A stretch of DNA of 64,000 bases from Neobacillus vireti. Lineage in GTDB: Bacteria; Bacillota; Bacilli; Bacillales; Cytobacillaceae. The notes below the pieces were generated by a model, which worked only from the letters and a program-made list of their open reading frames with translations, did no database searches and was not told the DNA's origin. The position numbers and the translations under genes are program-made. Positions 7,079 to 15,101 of the stretch are shown in pieces. The stretch is taken from positions 133,031 through 197,030 of the forward strand of contig NZ_LDNB01000006.1 of the NCBI RefSeq assembly GCF_001026695.1, in the 5' to 3' direction. Position 1 is the stretch's first letter, and every line of letters begins with the position of its first letter.

Positions 7079-8188
7079 ATGAAATCTATTGGGATTTTAG
7101 GCGTAGGCCAAGCAGGCGGGAATATTGCTGAGATTGCATCAACCATGGGTTTTCAAACAGCGCTTATCAACACGAATCAGCGCGATGGCTTAGTGAACAC
7201 AAAGGTGGAAAGAAAGCATTTTGTCCCAGGGTATAATGGTGCTGGGCAAGATCGATCAATTGGGTTAAGGGCGGTAAATGAAAATTATCGCGAGATCATT
7301 GACTTTGTCCATCGTTCCTTTAAGAATATAAAACTTTTGCTAGTGGCCTTTTCTACCGACGGAGGTACCGGATCAGGTATGAGTCCGTTATTAATTGACC
7401 TGTTTTTAGACCAACTGCCTGGAGTCAACATTGGTGCGATTGCAATTGTGCCTGACCGCAACGTGTTAGCAGGTAACCGAATCAATGCTGCTGAGTGCAT
7501 CGAGGAGCTTTCGAAAATAGACTCGCTCTCATCGGTGTTCCTTGTCGACAATGATCAGATGCGAAAGTTGAACCCGCAATCCAGTAAACATCAAATCTAC
7601 CTTTCTTCTAATCATCAAGTTATGGAAGCAATTAATGATGTGCTCCAAGTAACAAAAAAGAGCTCTGTTTACGGAAACTTCGATGAAACAGACCTGATGA
7701 ATATCCTCTGTACAAGAGGAGTAACGATTATATCATCAGCCACATTAACAGACGCCAAGACGACGTCAGAGGTTGCTAGTAAAATACAACAATCCTGGGC
7801 GAACTCGATCTTTTGTCCGGTGGAATCAACAGGTGTCATTCGCGCAGGTTTAATCTATCAAGGGTCAGAGAAAATGGCTAAGCTCATTAATGTCCCTGCG
7901 GTTTTTGAAAAGGTGGGAGAACCGCTGGAATTGTTCGAAGGAACCTATATCTCGGAATCTGATCCTTCGATAACCACGATCTTGGCGGGGCTTCCGTTTC
8001 CTGCCCGGCGAATGCTGGCACTTGAGGAATCGCTCGAAAAGAACAAGGACCGGTTACAGAACTTAGTAAATAAAGAATATACCCAAAAATATGAATCGCG
8101 AATATCGTGGGCGCCCAGCCTGAAGGCTAGACCGCAGGAAAGAAAGACAGGAAGTATTTCATCGAAGTTATCGAAGTATCAGAGGTAA
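7079..8188 (+). CDS. Tubulin/FtsZ-superfamily GTPase (TubZ-like)
   Basis: A 369-residue protein with the full tubulin-type GTPase core but clearly not the division FtsZ. Seen: nucleotide-binding loop GVGQAGGNI (8-16), the T4 glycine loop GGTGSG (95-100, versus GGGTGTG in FtsZ) and a canonical T7 catalytic loop NFDETD (200-205, N-x-D-x-x-D). It lacks the acidic linker and FtsA/ZipA-binding tail of FtsZ and ends in a basic serine-rich tail (SLKARPQERKTGSISSK). TubZ proteins segregate large plasmids and phages of Bacillus; chromosomal homologues are poorly understood. ATG 7079 follows AGAAGGAGG; an upstream in-frame ATG (7043) lacks one. A bidirectional terminator follows. Confidence 0.88.
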   Translation: MKSIGILGVGQAGGNIAEIASTMGFQTALINTNQRDGLVNTKVERKHFVPGYNGAGQDRSIGLRAVNENYREIIDFVHRSFKNIKLLLVAFSTDGGTGSGMSPLLIDLFLDQLPGVNIGAIAIVPDRNVLAGNRINAAECIEELSKIDSLSSVFLVDNDQMRKLNPQSSKHQIYLSSNHQVMEAINDVLQVTKKSSVYGNFDETDLMNILCTRGVTIISSATLTDAKTTSEVASKIQQSWANSIFCPVESTGVIRAGLIYQGSEKMAKLINVPAVFEKVGEPLELFEGTYISESDPSITTILAGLPFPARRMLALEESLEKNKDRLQNLVNKEYTQKYESRISWAPSLKARPQERKTGSISSKLSKYQR

Positions 8189-8313
8189 ACATTTAAAGGG
8201 TCAGACCCGTCACACTACTAAGTATTTAAGACTGTAAGAAGAGACTATCTTCTATAATGGGTGCTGTTTCCTATCGTAAAACCCGAAAATGTAGCTTCTG
8301 CTATTGGTAAAAA

Positions 8314-8355
8314 ATATAAGAAATGGCTCAGTCCATAGTGAGCCATTTCTTATAT
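8314..8355. terminator. Bidirectional terminator between convergent genes
   Basis: A perfect 17 bp stem (ATATAAGAAATGGCTCA / TGAGCCATTTCTTATAT) with an 8 nt loop, T-rich on one side and A-rich on the other. It lies between the TubZ-like gene and the convergent VOC gene. Confidence 0.9.
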
Positions 8356-8464
8356 TTATTTTATAGAACTAACTGTTAGTTTGAATAGAAGGTTTCACAA
8401 ATTTTTATAGTTGAGAACTTCAATCAAAGTATTGTTGTCAGTGAAATCGACTGTACCCATCGTA

Positions 8465-8845
8465 TTATACAGTCAACTCGATAAGATTTCCTTCTGGGTC
8501 CTCAATAACACTCTCATAATAACCATCTCCAGTAACACGAGGACCGCTTATAAGGCGATAACCATCATTTTTTAATCTGGCTGTCATTTGATTAACAGAC
8601 TCCCTGCTTCCTAAAGAAATTGCAATATGTGCCCAGCCTATCATATCACCCTGTTTTTCCTTATCAATTCCTGATTTACGCATAATCTCTAATCGTGTTC
8701 CAGAATCAAAAGTGAGAAAATATGATTCAAAGTTCTTTTCTGGATTATGATACTTATTGTTCGACTTACCATTAAAATACGTTTCGTAAAACTCTCTCAT
8801 GACTTCCAAATCATTGACCCAAAGGGCTACATGTTCAATATTCAT
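8465..8845 (-). CDS. VOC-family protein (glyoxalase I-like)
   Basis: A 126-residue glyoxalase-fold protein. [24 protein letters not shown] opens the first module and the C-terminal module ends [19 protein letters not shown]. The metal ligands expected for the fold are visible (His5, Glu near residue 53 in TRLEIM, His in WAHIAISL, Glu122 in LIELTV), so this copy, unlike the one at 4160, keeps a complete-looking metal site. GGAG precedes ATG 8845. It lies downstream of a maa-like acetyltransferase on the same strand with a 39 nt gap, so they may share a transcript. The substrate is not determined. Confidence 0.87.
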   Translation of the reverse strand: MNIEHVALWVNDLEVMREFYETYFNGKSNNKYHNPEKNFESYFLTFDSGTRLEIMRKSGIDKEKQGDMIGWAHIAISLGSRESVNQMTARLKNDGYRLISGPRVTGDGYYESVIEDPEGNLIELTV

Positions 8846-8884
8846 GCCTTATTCACTCCAGTAGGAACTAAAATTTTCGCTCCT

Positions 8885-9445
8885 TTATAATTCAATTTGT
8901 TTAATAATTCTTGCTGGGTTTCCACCAACCACTACATTATCTGGTACGTCTTTAGTAACTACTGCACCTGATGCGATAACAGCATTGTTTCCTACCGTTA
9001 CTCCTGGATTTATTATTGCACTTCCTCCAATCCAGACATTGTTTCCAATAGTAATCGGTTTTGCATATTCTTTACCTGAATTACGTTCTGTTGGATTAAG
9101 TGGATGTGTTGCCGTATAGATTTGTACTCCGGGTGCAAGCATACAATTATCCCCAAATCGCACTTCACAAACATCTAAAATAGTACAGTCAAAGTTTGCA
9201 AAAAAGTTTTCTCCTACGTGTGTGTTATAGCCATAATCAAAACGTATATTTGGCTCCATATAAAAGTTTTCTCCAGTTGAACCGAGTAATTCCTTTAATA
9301 ATTTTGCCCGCTTTTCTCCTTCAGTTTCTAAAGTTTGATTATATATCCTAACTTTACGTCTTGCTTCCTCACGTTCCTTTAATAGTAGGGGGTCAGCAGG
9401 ATTATACATTTCTCCAGCCAGCATTTTTTCTTTTTCAGTTTTCAT
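8885..9445 (-). CDS. maa: Maltose/galactoside O-acetyltransferase (NodL-LacA-CysE family)
   Basis: A 186-residue sugar acetyltransferase. The N-terminal Mac domain is clear ([22 protein letters not shown]), followed by left-handed beta-helix hexapeptides. The catalytic-region motif THPLNP is present at about 114-119, and the end reads [27 protein letters not shown]. Family members transfer acetyl from acetyl-CoA to the 6-OH of maltose, glucose or galactosides, probably as detoxification. ATG 9445 is chosen because the Mac domain begins there; the upstream 27 codons show no homology. Likely transcribed with the following VOC gene. Confidence 0.9.
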   Translation of the reverse strand: MKTEKEKMLAGEMYNPADPLLLKEREEARRKVRIYNQTLETEGEKRAKLLKELLGSTGENFYMEPNIRFDYGYNTHVGENFFANFDCTILDVCEVRFGDNCMLAPGVQIYTATHPLNPTERNSGKEYAKPITIGNNVWIGGSAIINPGVTVGNNAVIASGAVVTKDVPDNVVVGGNPARIIKQIEL

Positions 9446-9663
9446 GTTATGACCTACTTTCGAGTGTTTTTGAGAACGGATACATATTATTAATATACCT
9501 GTATATACAAGTTCATTCAAGCTCAATTACATTCATTTTATATATAGGGTGTGACCCTTTACTTATTTCCTTCTCTCTGAACAATAGTTAAAAATATCTG
9601 ATAAAATAATGATAAGTAAAAGCCAAAATTTCCCTCTATTATTAGTAAAGAAAGGGTGATCGT

Positions 9664-10419
9664 ATGAAATCGACGGAAAAATTTACGGACAAGGCAGAAG
9701 TGTATGCAAAGCATCGTCCTGGCTATACACACGAATATATCGAATATTTACTCACCGCAACTAGCTTGAATGCAGGAAATGTCGTGGCAGATATCGGATC
9801 AGGTACTGGTATATTAAGTCGGCAATTACTTGAAAGCGGCTTAACTGTCATCGGTGTGGAACCCAATGGCGATATGAGAACTATAGCGGAAAAAGCGTTG
9901 AAACGGAATAGTCGCTTTATTTCGGTGAATGCGGCTGCAGAACACACCACTTTAGATGATAATAGTGTGGATTTAGTAACCGCAGCACAGGCATTTCACT
10001 GGTTTGATAAAGAAAAGTTTAAACAGGAATGTCAACGGATATTAAAGCCAAATGCAAAAGTTGCCCTCGTATGGAATAGTCGGGATGGATCAAGTGCTTT
10101 AAATATGGAAAGTGCGGAGATATGTCAAAGATATTGCCCTAATTTTAAAGGTTTTAGCGGCGGAATTGGAGAAAGCGAGGACGTATTTAAACAGTTTTAT
10201 AAAAAAGGAAACTATGACTTTCGACGTTTTCACAATGAGCTAGAATTTGACTTTGCAGGGTTTTTGGGCAGGTACTTATCTGCTTCTTATGCTCCGAAAA
10301 AGACCGAAAAGGAGTATGAGCCCTTCATTTCTGCCTTTACTGTTTTATTCGAAAAATACAGCCATAACGGAAAAATTATCATTCCAAATGTCATACGCAG
10401 TTATTTGGGAGAAGTGTAA
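9664..10419 (+). CDS. Class I SAM-dependent methyltransferase
   Basis: A 251-residue methyltransferase. Motif I is VVADIGSGTGILSRQLLE (about 40-57), motif II is TVIGVEPNGDM and the later motif is VDLVTAAQAFHWFDKEKF, which places it in the YcgJ/BioC-like group (methyltransferase domain 11). The substrate is not evident. AAAGGGTGATCGT precedes ATG 9664. It is monocistronic and ends in a repeat-associated terminator at 10462. Confidence 0.88.
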   Translation: MKSTEKFTDKAEVYAKHRPGYTHEYIEYLLTATSLNAGNVVADIGSGTGILSRQLLESGLTVIGVEPNGDMRTIAEKALKRNSRFISVNAAAEHTTLDDNSVDLVTAAQAFHWFDKEKFKQECQRILKPNAKVALVWNSRDGSSALNMESAEICQRYCPNFKGFSGGIGESEDVFKQFYKKGNYDFRRFHNELEFDFAGFLGRYLSASYAPKKTEKEYEPFISAFTVLFEKYSHNGKIIIPNVIRSYLGEV

Positions 10420-10461
10420 CACATTTAAATGGCTCAGCCCCCGGCACACTATGGAGTATTT

Positions 10462-10500
10462 AAGACTGTAAGAAGACACTCTCTTCTTATGGTCTTTTTT
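10462..10500 (+). terminator. Terminator within a dispersed repeat
   Basis: AAGACTGTAAGAAGA pairs with TCTTCTTATGGTCTT and is followed by TTTT. The preceding CATTTAAA-GG-TCAG-CCC--CACACTA motif also precedes a degraded hairpin at about 8190-8260, so the hairpin is part of a dispersed element. Confidence 0.8.
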
Positions 10501-10601
10501 TTATCACTTTGAAGTGCATGAAGGGGAGAAGGGTGGTTATGTTTATCCCATCTCTGAAAAGGGTATTGTTGAAAATAACCATTTAAGGGAGGTGGAATTT
10601 C

Positions 10602-10757
10602 ATGAAATTGGAAGTGAAGTGCAATGTAGAAAATTGCGAATACTGGGCTAAAGGTGACCAATGTGTTGCTGATTCTATTTACGTGATTGCCTCTAAAAGC
10701 AGAGAAGCTGATAATGTTGAGGAAACTGCTTGTAAAACCTTTAAAAAACGCGAATAA
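10602..10757 (+). CDS. DUF1540 miniprotein
   Basis: A 51-residue protein. It has the DUF1540 cysteine pattern: VKCNVENCEYW, then GDQCVADSIYV, and a final TACKTF. Four regularly spaced cysteines (residues 7, 12, 21 and 45) suggest a small zinc or disulphide knot. DUF1540 proteins are widespread in Firmicutes and have no established function. AAGGGAGGTGG lies 7 nt before ATG 10602, one of the strongest ribosome sites in the window. It is transcribed alone, with a terminator about 115 nt downstream. Confidence 0.9.
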   Translation: MKLEVKCNVENCEYWAKGDQCVADSIYVIASKSREADNVEETACKTFKKRE

Positions 10758-10871
10758 AGCCAGGATATTATGTTTAATGACTTGAGGGCCCATTTTTCAT
10801 TTTTAGTTGGTTTTGAATTTATATGAAAATAGAAGACTTACAGAACACCTGTAACTCTTTATTCATTAACT

Positions 10872-10892
10872 AGCCCTAAAAGGGCTTTTTTT
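10872..10892 (+). terminator. Rho-independent terminator
   Basis: AGCCCT-AAA-AGGGCT followed by a run of T. It separates the DUF1540 gene from the amino acid ABC operon. Confidence 0.75.
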
Positions 10893-11052
10893 CACTATAC
10901 AAGAATACATAAATTCGATATAGAGAATTGTCTAGCTTCAAAAGGAACCATTAAAATACTGGGTTTACGGCTTTTTCCCCCATGTGATTAAAACTCATAA
11001 GTTATGGGTATATAACTGTATCGCATTAAAAAGAGAGGAGAAAAGAGCAAGC

Positions 11053-11832
11053 ATGAGAAGATCATACATATTTTTACTATTAAGCTTGTTTACGATTATT
11101 ATGCTGACTGCCTGTGTCCAAAAAAACCAGCTTTCAGATGGAACCAAGCTGATAGACAAGGAGAAATTTATTTTTGCAGCTTCTGGTGAATTTAAACCCT
11201 TTAGCTATCTGAATGATGACCTATCGATGACAGGTTTCGATGTTGAGGTAGGAAACGCTGTCGGAAAGGAACTGGGGCTTGAACCAATCCAGAAGAGAAT
11301 GAAATTCAAAGGGCTGATAGAGGGTATCAAAACAGGCAGGGCAGATGCAGCCGTTGCCAGCCACACCATCAACACCGCTCGTGCCAAACAAGTGTCTTTT
11401 TCCACCCCGTACTACTACTCAGGACCACAAATCTTTACAAGACCTGACAGCAACATTAAAACAGTAGAAGACTTAAAAGGGAAAGAAGTGGCCGTAGCGA
11501 AAGGGTCCACCTATGCAGATACTGCCAAAAAATATACGAGCAATCTTAAAATGTACGACAGTGATATTACGGCATTAAAAGCGCTTAGCATTGGGCGGCA
11601 TGATGCTGTTATTACCGATTTTGTTACTGGGAAAAGTGCAAAGAAGGAAGGTTTTAAAATTGAAGGGCAAGAGCTAATTGAGCGAAGTGAGCAGGCGATC
11701 GTTGTTCCAAAGGACAATCCTGAGCTTCTTAAGCGAATAAATGATGCACTTCAAAGACTTCGTGACAATGGCACACTTACCCGAATCAGCAAAAAGTATT
11801 TCGATGAGGATATAACGAAAAAACCAGAATAA
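11053..11832 (+). CDS. Polar amino acid ABC importer, substrate-binding lipoprotein
   Basis: A 259-residue extracellular solute-binding protein of family 3. The N-terminus is a lipoprotein signal (MRRSYIFLLLSLFTIIM then lipobox LTAC). The mature part starts with the family pattern FIFAASGEFKPFSY and MTGFDVEVGNAVGKELG, with later GKEVAVAKGSTYADTAKKY. It delivers a polar amino acid (the glutamine/cystine/arginine group cannot be separated by eye) to the adjacent permease. ATG 11053 follows GAGAGGAG, whereas an earlier in-frame start at 10984 would bury the signal peptide. First gene of an SBP-permease-ATPase operon. Confidence 0.92.
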   Translation: MRRSYIFLLLSLFTIIMLTACVQKNQLSDGTKLIDKEKFIFAASGEFKPFSYLNDDLSMTGFDVEVGNAVGKELGLEPIQKRMKFKGLIEGIKTGRADAAVASHTINTARAKQVSFSTPYYYSGPQIFTRPDSNIKTVEDLKGKEVAVAKGSTYADTAKKYTSNLKMYDSDITALKALSIGRHDAVITDFVTGKSAKKEGFKIEGQELIERSEQAIVVPKDNPELLKRINDALQRLRDNGTLTRISKKYFDEDITKKPE

Positions 11833-11867
11833 TAGATTGATTAACAGACAGAAAGGAAGTCGTGAGT

Positions 11868-12533
11868 GTGCCTAGTTTTTCGCATTTTTTTCATACATTG
11901 AACAGTAGTAAGGGACTTTTCATTGATGCAATGTTTCTAACATTAAAGCTTACATTAGTTTCTATTTTGATTGGGATTATATTTGGATTGTTCTTTGCAC
12001 TATTAAAAATTTCGAGGGTAAAAATACTTGAATATATTTCAAATGCTTATGTATTCCTTGTGCGTGGAACGCCGCTTATTGTCCAGATTTTCATTCTGTA
12101 TTTTGGCTTTAGCGGGCTATTTCTAATCCCCGACTTTTGGGCAGCAGCACTTGCGCTTGCCTTTCATAACGGTGCCTATATTGCAGAAATTTTCCGCGGT
12201 ACAATTCAATCGGTTGATAAAGGGCAAATGGAGGCGGGCCGTTCCCTTGGAATGACTAGAGGCACCACGATACGTCGCATTATTCTCCCGCAGGCCTTCA
12301 GGAGGGCACTGCCTCCCCTTGGTAACCAATTTATTATTGGTCTAAAGGATTCATCGCTTGCAGCCTTTATTTCTATGAATGAATTGTTCAATGTTTCTAC
12401 GACGCTAGGATCGAATAATTTTGATGAAATGACATACTTGCTGATTGTTGCCATTTATTATCTTGTATTAGTTGCATTGTTAACGATGGCAGTGAGCATG
12501 TTTGAAAAGAAATTAGCAATCAGTGATCGATAG
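11868..12533 (+). CDS. Amino acid ABC importer, permease
   Basis: A membrane protein of about 221 residues from the HisM/GlnP family. The first TM block is FLTLKLTLVSILIGIIFGLFF-like, then VRGTPLIVQIFILYFG. The EAA loop that docks to the ATPase is present as QMEAGRSLGMTRGTTIRRI. About five TM helices are predicted. GTG 11868 is preferred over GTG 11862 because AAGGAAG then sits at an 8 nt spacing. It lies between the binding protein and the ATPase, 12 nt before the latter, so one operon. Confidence 0.92.
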   Translation: MPSFSHFFHTLNSSKGLFIDAMFLTLKLTLVSILIGIIFGLFFALLKISRVKILEYISNAYVFLVRGTPLIVQIFILYFGFSGLFLIPDFWAAALALAFHNGAYIAEIFRGTIQSVDKGQMEAGRSLGMTRGTTIRRIILPQAFRRALPPLGNQFIIGLKDSSLAAFISMNELFNVSTTLGSNNFDEMTYLLIVAIYYLVLVALLTMAVSMFEKKLAISDR

Positions 12534-12545
12534 GAGGATTAAGAA

Positions 12546-13289
12546 GTGAATGGACAAGAAATGATTCGAACAGAAAATTTAAATAAATCTTTTGGGAAAT
12601 TGCACGTGTTAAAGGATATTGATATGTCTGTCTATGAAAGTGAGGTTGTGTGCCTTGTCGGTGCCTCTGGTTCTGGTAAAAGTACATTATTAAGATGTCT
12701 TAACTTTCTGGAGAAAAAGGACAATGGGGGGATTTTTATCCGTGGGGAAAAGGTATCACCAGATACCCATAACCTTAACCATGTCCGTCAATCGGTGGGT
12801 ATGGTCTTTCAACATTTTAACCTCTTTCCACACAAAACAGTTCTTGAAAATATCATTGAAGCACCGACCGTAGTAAAGAAACTTTCTAAGTCTCAGGCGA
12901 CTGAAGAAGCTATGGAGCTCCTTCGAAAGGTGGGCCTCGAGGATAAGGCGGATGTGTATCCGAGCAAATTGTCCGGTGGGCAAAAACAGCGTGTAGCGAT
13001 TGCAAGATCACTTGCTATGAAGCCGGATATTCTGCTTTTTGATGAGCCGACATCAGCCCTTGATCCTGAGCTAGTAGGAGAGGTGTTAGCGACCATGAAG
13101 GAGCTTGCTGATGAAGGAATGACTATGGTGGTTGTGACTCATGAAATGGGCTTCGCCCGTGAGGTTGCCGATTGGATTGTTTACATGGATGATGGCAAAA
13201 TAGTTGAAAAAGATAGACCATCAGAATTCTTTGATCATCCGAAGGAAGAACGTACAATAGAATTCCTTAAAGCGACTATGCTTAAATAG
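12546..13289 (+). CDS. Amino acid ABC importer, ATPase
   Basis: A 247-residue ABC ATPase of the GlnQ/HisP type. Walker A is GASGSGKST (about 38-46), the Q-loop is in [17 protein letters not shown], the signature is LSGGQKQR, Walker B is [12 protein letters not shown] and the H-loop is [12 protein letters not shown]. GlnQ-like proteins power uptake of polar amino acids with the two upstream products. The start is GTG 12546 after AGGAGG. A strong terminator at 13294 closes the operon. No T-box or riboswitch is visible upstream of the operon. Confidence 0.94.
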   Translation: MNGQEMIRTENLNKSFGKLHVLKDIDMSVYESEVVCLVGASGSGKSTLLRCLNFLEKKDNGGIFIRGEKVSPDTHNLNHVRQSVGMVFQHFNLFPHKTVLENIIEAPTVVKKLSKSQATEEAMELLRKVGLEDKADVYPSKLSGGQKQRVAIARSLAMKPDILLFDEPTSALDPELVGEVLATMKELADEGMTMVVVTHEMGFAREVADWIVYMDDGKIVEKDRPSEFFDHPKEERTIEFLKATMLK

Positions 13290-13293
13290 ACAT

Positions 13294-13359
13294 TAAAGGG
13301 ATCAGATGCCCGGCGCACTAAAGCATTACCGTGCCGGACATCTGATCCCTTTATTTTTT
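13294..13359 (+). terminator. Terminator of the amino acid ABC operon
   Basis: TAAAGGGATCAGATGCCCGGC pairs almost perfectly with GCCGGACATCTGATCCCTTTA, followed by TTTTTTT. The left arm belongs to the dispersed CATTAAAGGG-TCAG repeat family also seen near 8190 and 10420. Confidence 0.85.
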
Positions 13360-13371
13360 TCTATATTGTTG

Positions 13372-13555
13372 GCTGTGTTAAAAGTAAATGTTGATTTCCG
13401 TTCCAGGCGCTTCGCTTTCCGCGGGGCGGGCGGTGAGCCTCCTCGGCGCTAAAGCGCCTGCGGGGTCTCACCTGTCCCGCTGCTCCCGCAGGAGTCTCGC
13501 ACCTTCCACTCCAATCAACATTGTACTCAAAATCAACAATGTACTTTAACACAGC
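13372..13555. mobile_element. 184 bp MITE-like repeat, copy A
   Basis: Starts GCTGTGTTAAAAGTAAATG and ends CATTGTACTCAAAA...ACTTTAACACAGC, i.e. terminal inverted repeats GCTGTGTTAAA-AGT / ACTTTAACACAGC. The GC-rich interior (CCGCGGGGCGGGCGGTGAGC) contrasts sharply with the AT-rich surroundings. Copies of identical 184 bp length lie at 52224 and 56842. No coding capacity, so it would depend on a transposase elsewhere or act as a structured intergenic element. Confidence 0.8.
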
Positions 13556-13556
13556 T

Positions 13557-14705
13557 TTATTGTTTAATTGCAGACAATGCTAATTTTTTTATCGTCATAT
13601 CATCCATAGGTGGATTGTGAAGCCCCGCCCTTACGTCGCGGTAGTACCGCTGTAGGGGATTTGTGCGTTGAAGACTTTTTGCCCCGACAATCCTCATCGC
13701 TTTATCAACTATCGTTATCGCCGAATTCGTAACCGTGTGCTTGACAACCCCGAGCTCATTTTCAAGGTAATCTCGGCGCCCTTCGTCATCATAAGCTGCT
13801 GCAACGCTATAGATAAGATGTCTCGCTCGAATTAATTCTAGATCAATTTCCCCTAACAGCTGTTGGACATTAGGTAATTGGCTAATTGGCCCATTTAGAC
13901 TATTTGGGGCATGGTGATTGGCAAATTGGACAGCATAATCGCGTGCCGCCTGGGCAATACCAAGATAACATGCTGGAATATGAAGGATCCAGCCATTTAG
14001 CTGACCACCGCGCGGCAGTTCTGGAAGTTCAACAAGCTGTGTCTCATCAACCGTGACATTTTGCAGGACAAGATCATGGCTTCCTGTACCTCGCATGGAA
14101 ATCACATCCCATGTCTCATCAATCGTTAGTCCTTCTAAATCCTTATGGAGGAGAAAGAAGCCCACCTTTTGCTTTTCTTCAATCCAAGCCGAGGTAAGAA
14201 AATACGTTAAGACCGGCGACATGGTTGTAAAAGTTTTCCGCCCTGTTATGACCCATGCTCCATCTTTCTTGACAGCCGTTGTCCCAGGACGTCCGCCTCT
14301 AGTTGGACTTCCTGTTTGTGCTTCACTTACGGCGCGGTTTACTAGTGCCCCATTAAGAATCTCTTTTGCAAAGAAATTCAATTTCTCAGGTTCCCAAAGT
14401 TTTCTTTCAAAAACCTCCCCAACGACCCCAAGATTCCAGCCAATCGAAAGGGCGGTAGTTCCATCAAAGCTTGCTAGTGTTTCTTGAAGGAGGACCATAT
14501 CATAGACTTTTAAACCGTCTCCGCCGTACGCAGCTGGTAGGGTAATACTTGTATAGCCCATCTCCACTAAATCCTGAATATTTTCTTTTGGAAAAGATGC
14601 CAATTCATCAATTTCCGCCGATTTACTTTTAAATATGTCTTCTTTCTGACGCAATTTTTGCAACCATGTCTGTTGAATTTCTGTTTTGACGAATAAATTA
14701 AGCAC
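13557..14705 (-). CDS. Acyl-CoA dehydrogenase family protein
   Basis: A 382-residue FAD-dependent acyl-CoA dehydrogenase-fold protein. The N-terminal helical domain contains GYTSITLPAAYGGDGLKVYDM. The middle beta-domain has AVSEAQTGSPTRGGRPGTTA and the FAD/substrate segment WVITGRKTFTTMSPV. The C-terminal helix bundle includes IVGAKSLQRTNPLQRYYRDVRAGLHNPPMDD, matching dehydrogenases of the DszC/sulphur-acquisition or YdbM-like group more than beta-oxidation enzymes. The electron acceptor and substrate are uncertain. The start is GTG 14705 with GGAGGG upstream. Its stop abuts the MITE copy A terminus. Confidence 0.88.
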   Translation of the reverse strand: MLNLFVKTEIQQTWLQKLRQKEDIFKSKSAEIDELASFPKENIQDLVEMGYTSITLPAAYGGDGLKVYDMVLLQETLASFDGTTALSIGWNLGVVGEVFERKLWEPEKLNFFAKEILNGALVNRAVSEAQTGSPTRGGRPGTTAVKKDGAWVITGRKTFTTMSPVLTYFLTSAWIEEKQKVGFFLLHKDLEGLTIDETWDVISMRGTGSHDLVLQNVTVDETQLVELPELPRGGQLNGWILHIPACYLGIAQAARDYAVQFANHHAPNSLNGPISQLPNVQQLLGEIDLELIRARHLIYSVAAAYDDEGRRDYLENELGVVKHTVTNSAITIVDKAMRIVGAKSLQRTNPLQRYYRDVRAGLHNPPMDDMTIKKLALSAIKQ

Positions 14706-15101
14706 GATTTCCCTCCTTGTTACCTGTTAGTTTATCATATTTTATAATCCCGATAGGTTTTATAGGAAGAAATAATAACGAAGCGCAATCAAACTGTCAA
14801 GAAATTAAAAGATTTTTATGAAAATTCCAATTACCTATAAATGTAGTATTAATGTTTTATCACGAAGATTCTTATAGTCGCTAAAATTTTTTACATAATT
14901 ACTACCCGAGCTTAACAATACCTCAATGAATCATATGTATCGTATTAATTAAAGATAAATAATTTAATGGATTCAAAATATGAATTGTTTTATAATAAAA
15001 ATGTTCAAAAAATGAAATAAAATTCATCGTTATGCTCTATTAGTTAAAACTGCTGAAGGGACTTGATATCTTTCAGCATAGAATAGAAAGGAGCAAGATT
15101 A
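14706..15101. other. Divergent intergenic region, no gene seen
   Basis: A 396 nt AT-rich spacer between the divergently transcribed acyl-CoA dehydrogenase and metallophosphoesterase genes. TATAAT at 14991-14996 is a possible -10 for the phosphoesterase, but I see no good -35. No small open frame with a ribosome site was found. Confidence 0.4.

Noticed and set aside
7079..8188. Annotation as the cell-division gene ftsZ
   Set aside because: The glycine loop differs, the linker and conserved C-terminal tail of FtsZ are missing, and no dcw cluster genes are nearby.
11000..11052. T-box or amino acid riboswitch for the ABC operon
   Set aside because: No T-box motif (TGGNACCGCG-type) or suitable terminator/antiterminator pair was seen before the gene.
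13361..13552. 63-codon minus-strand frame, recurring at 52195 and 56774
   Set aside because: It is the interior of the 184 bp MITE-like repeat; frames are preserved only because the copies are alike, and no ribosome site is present.
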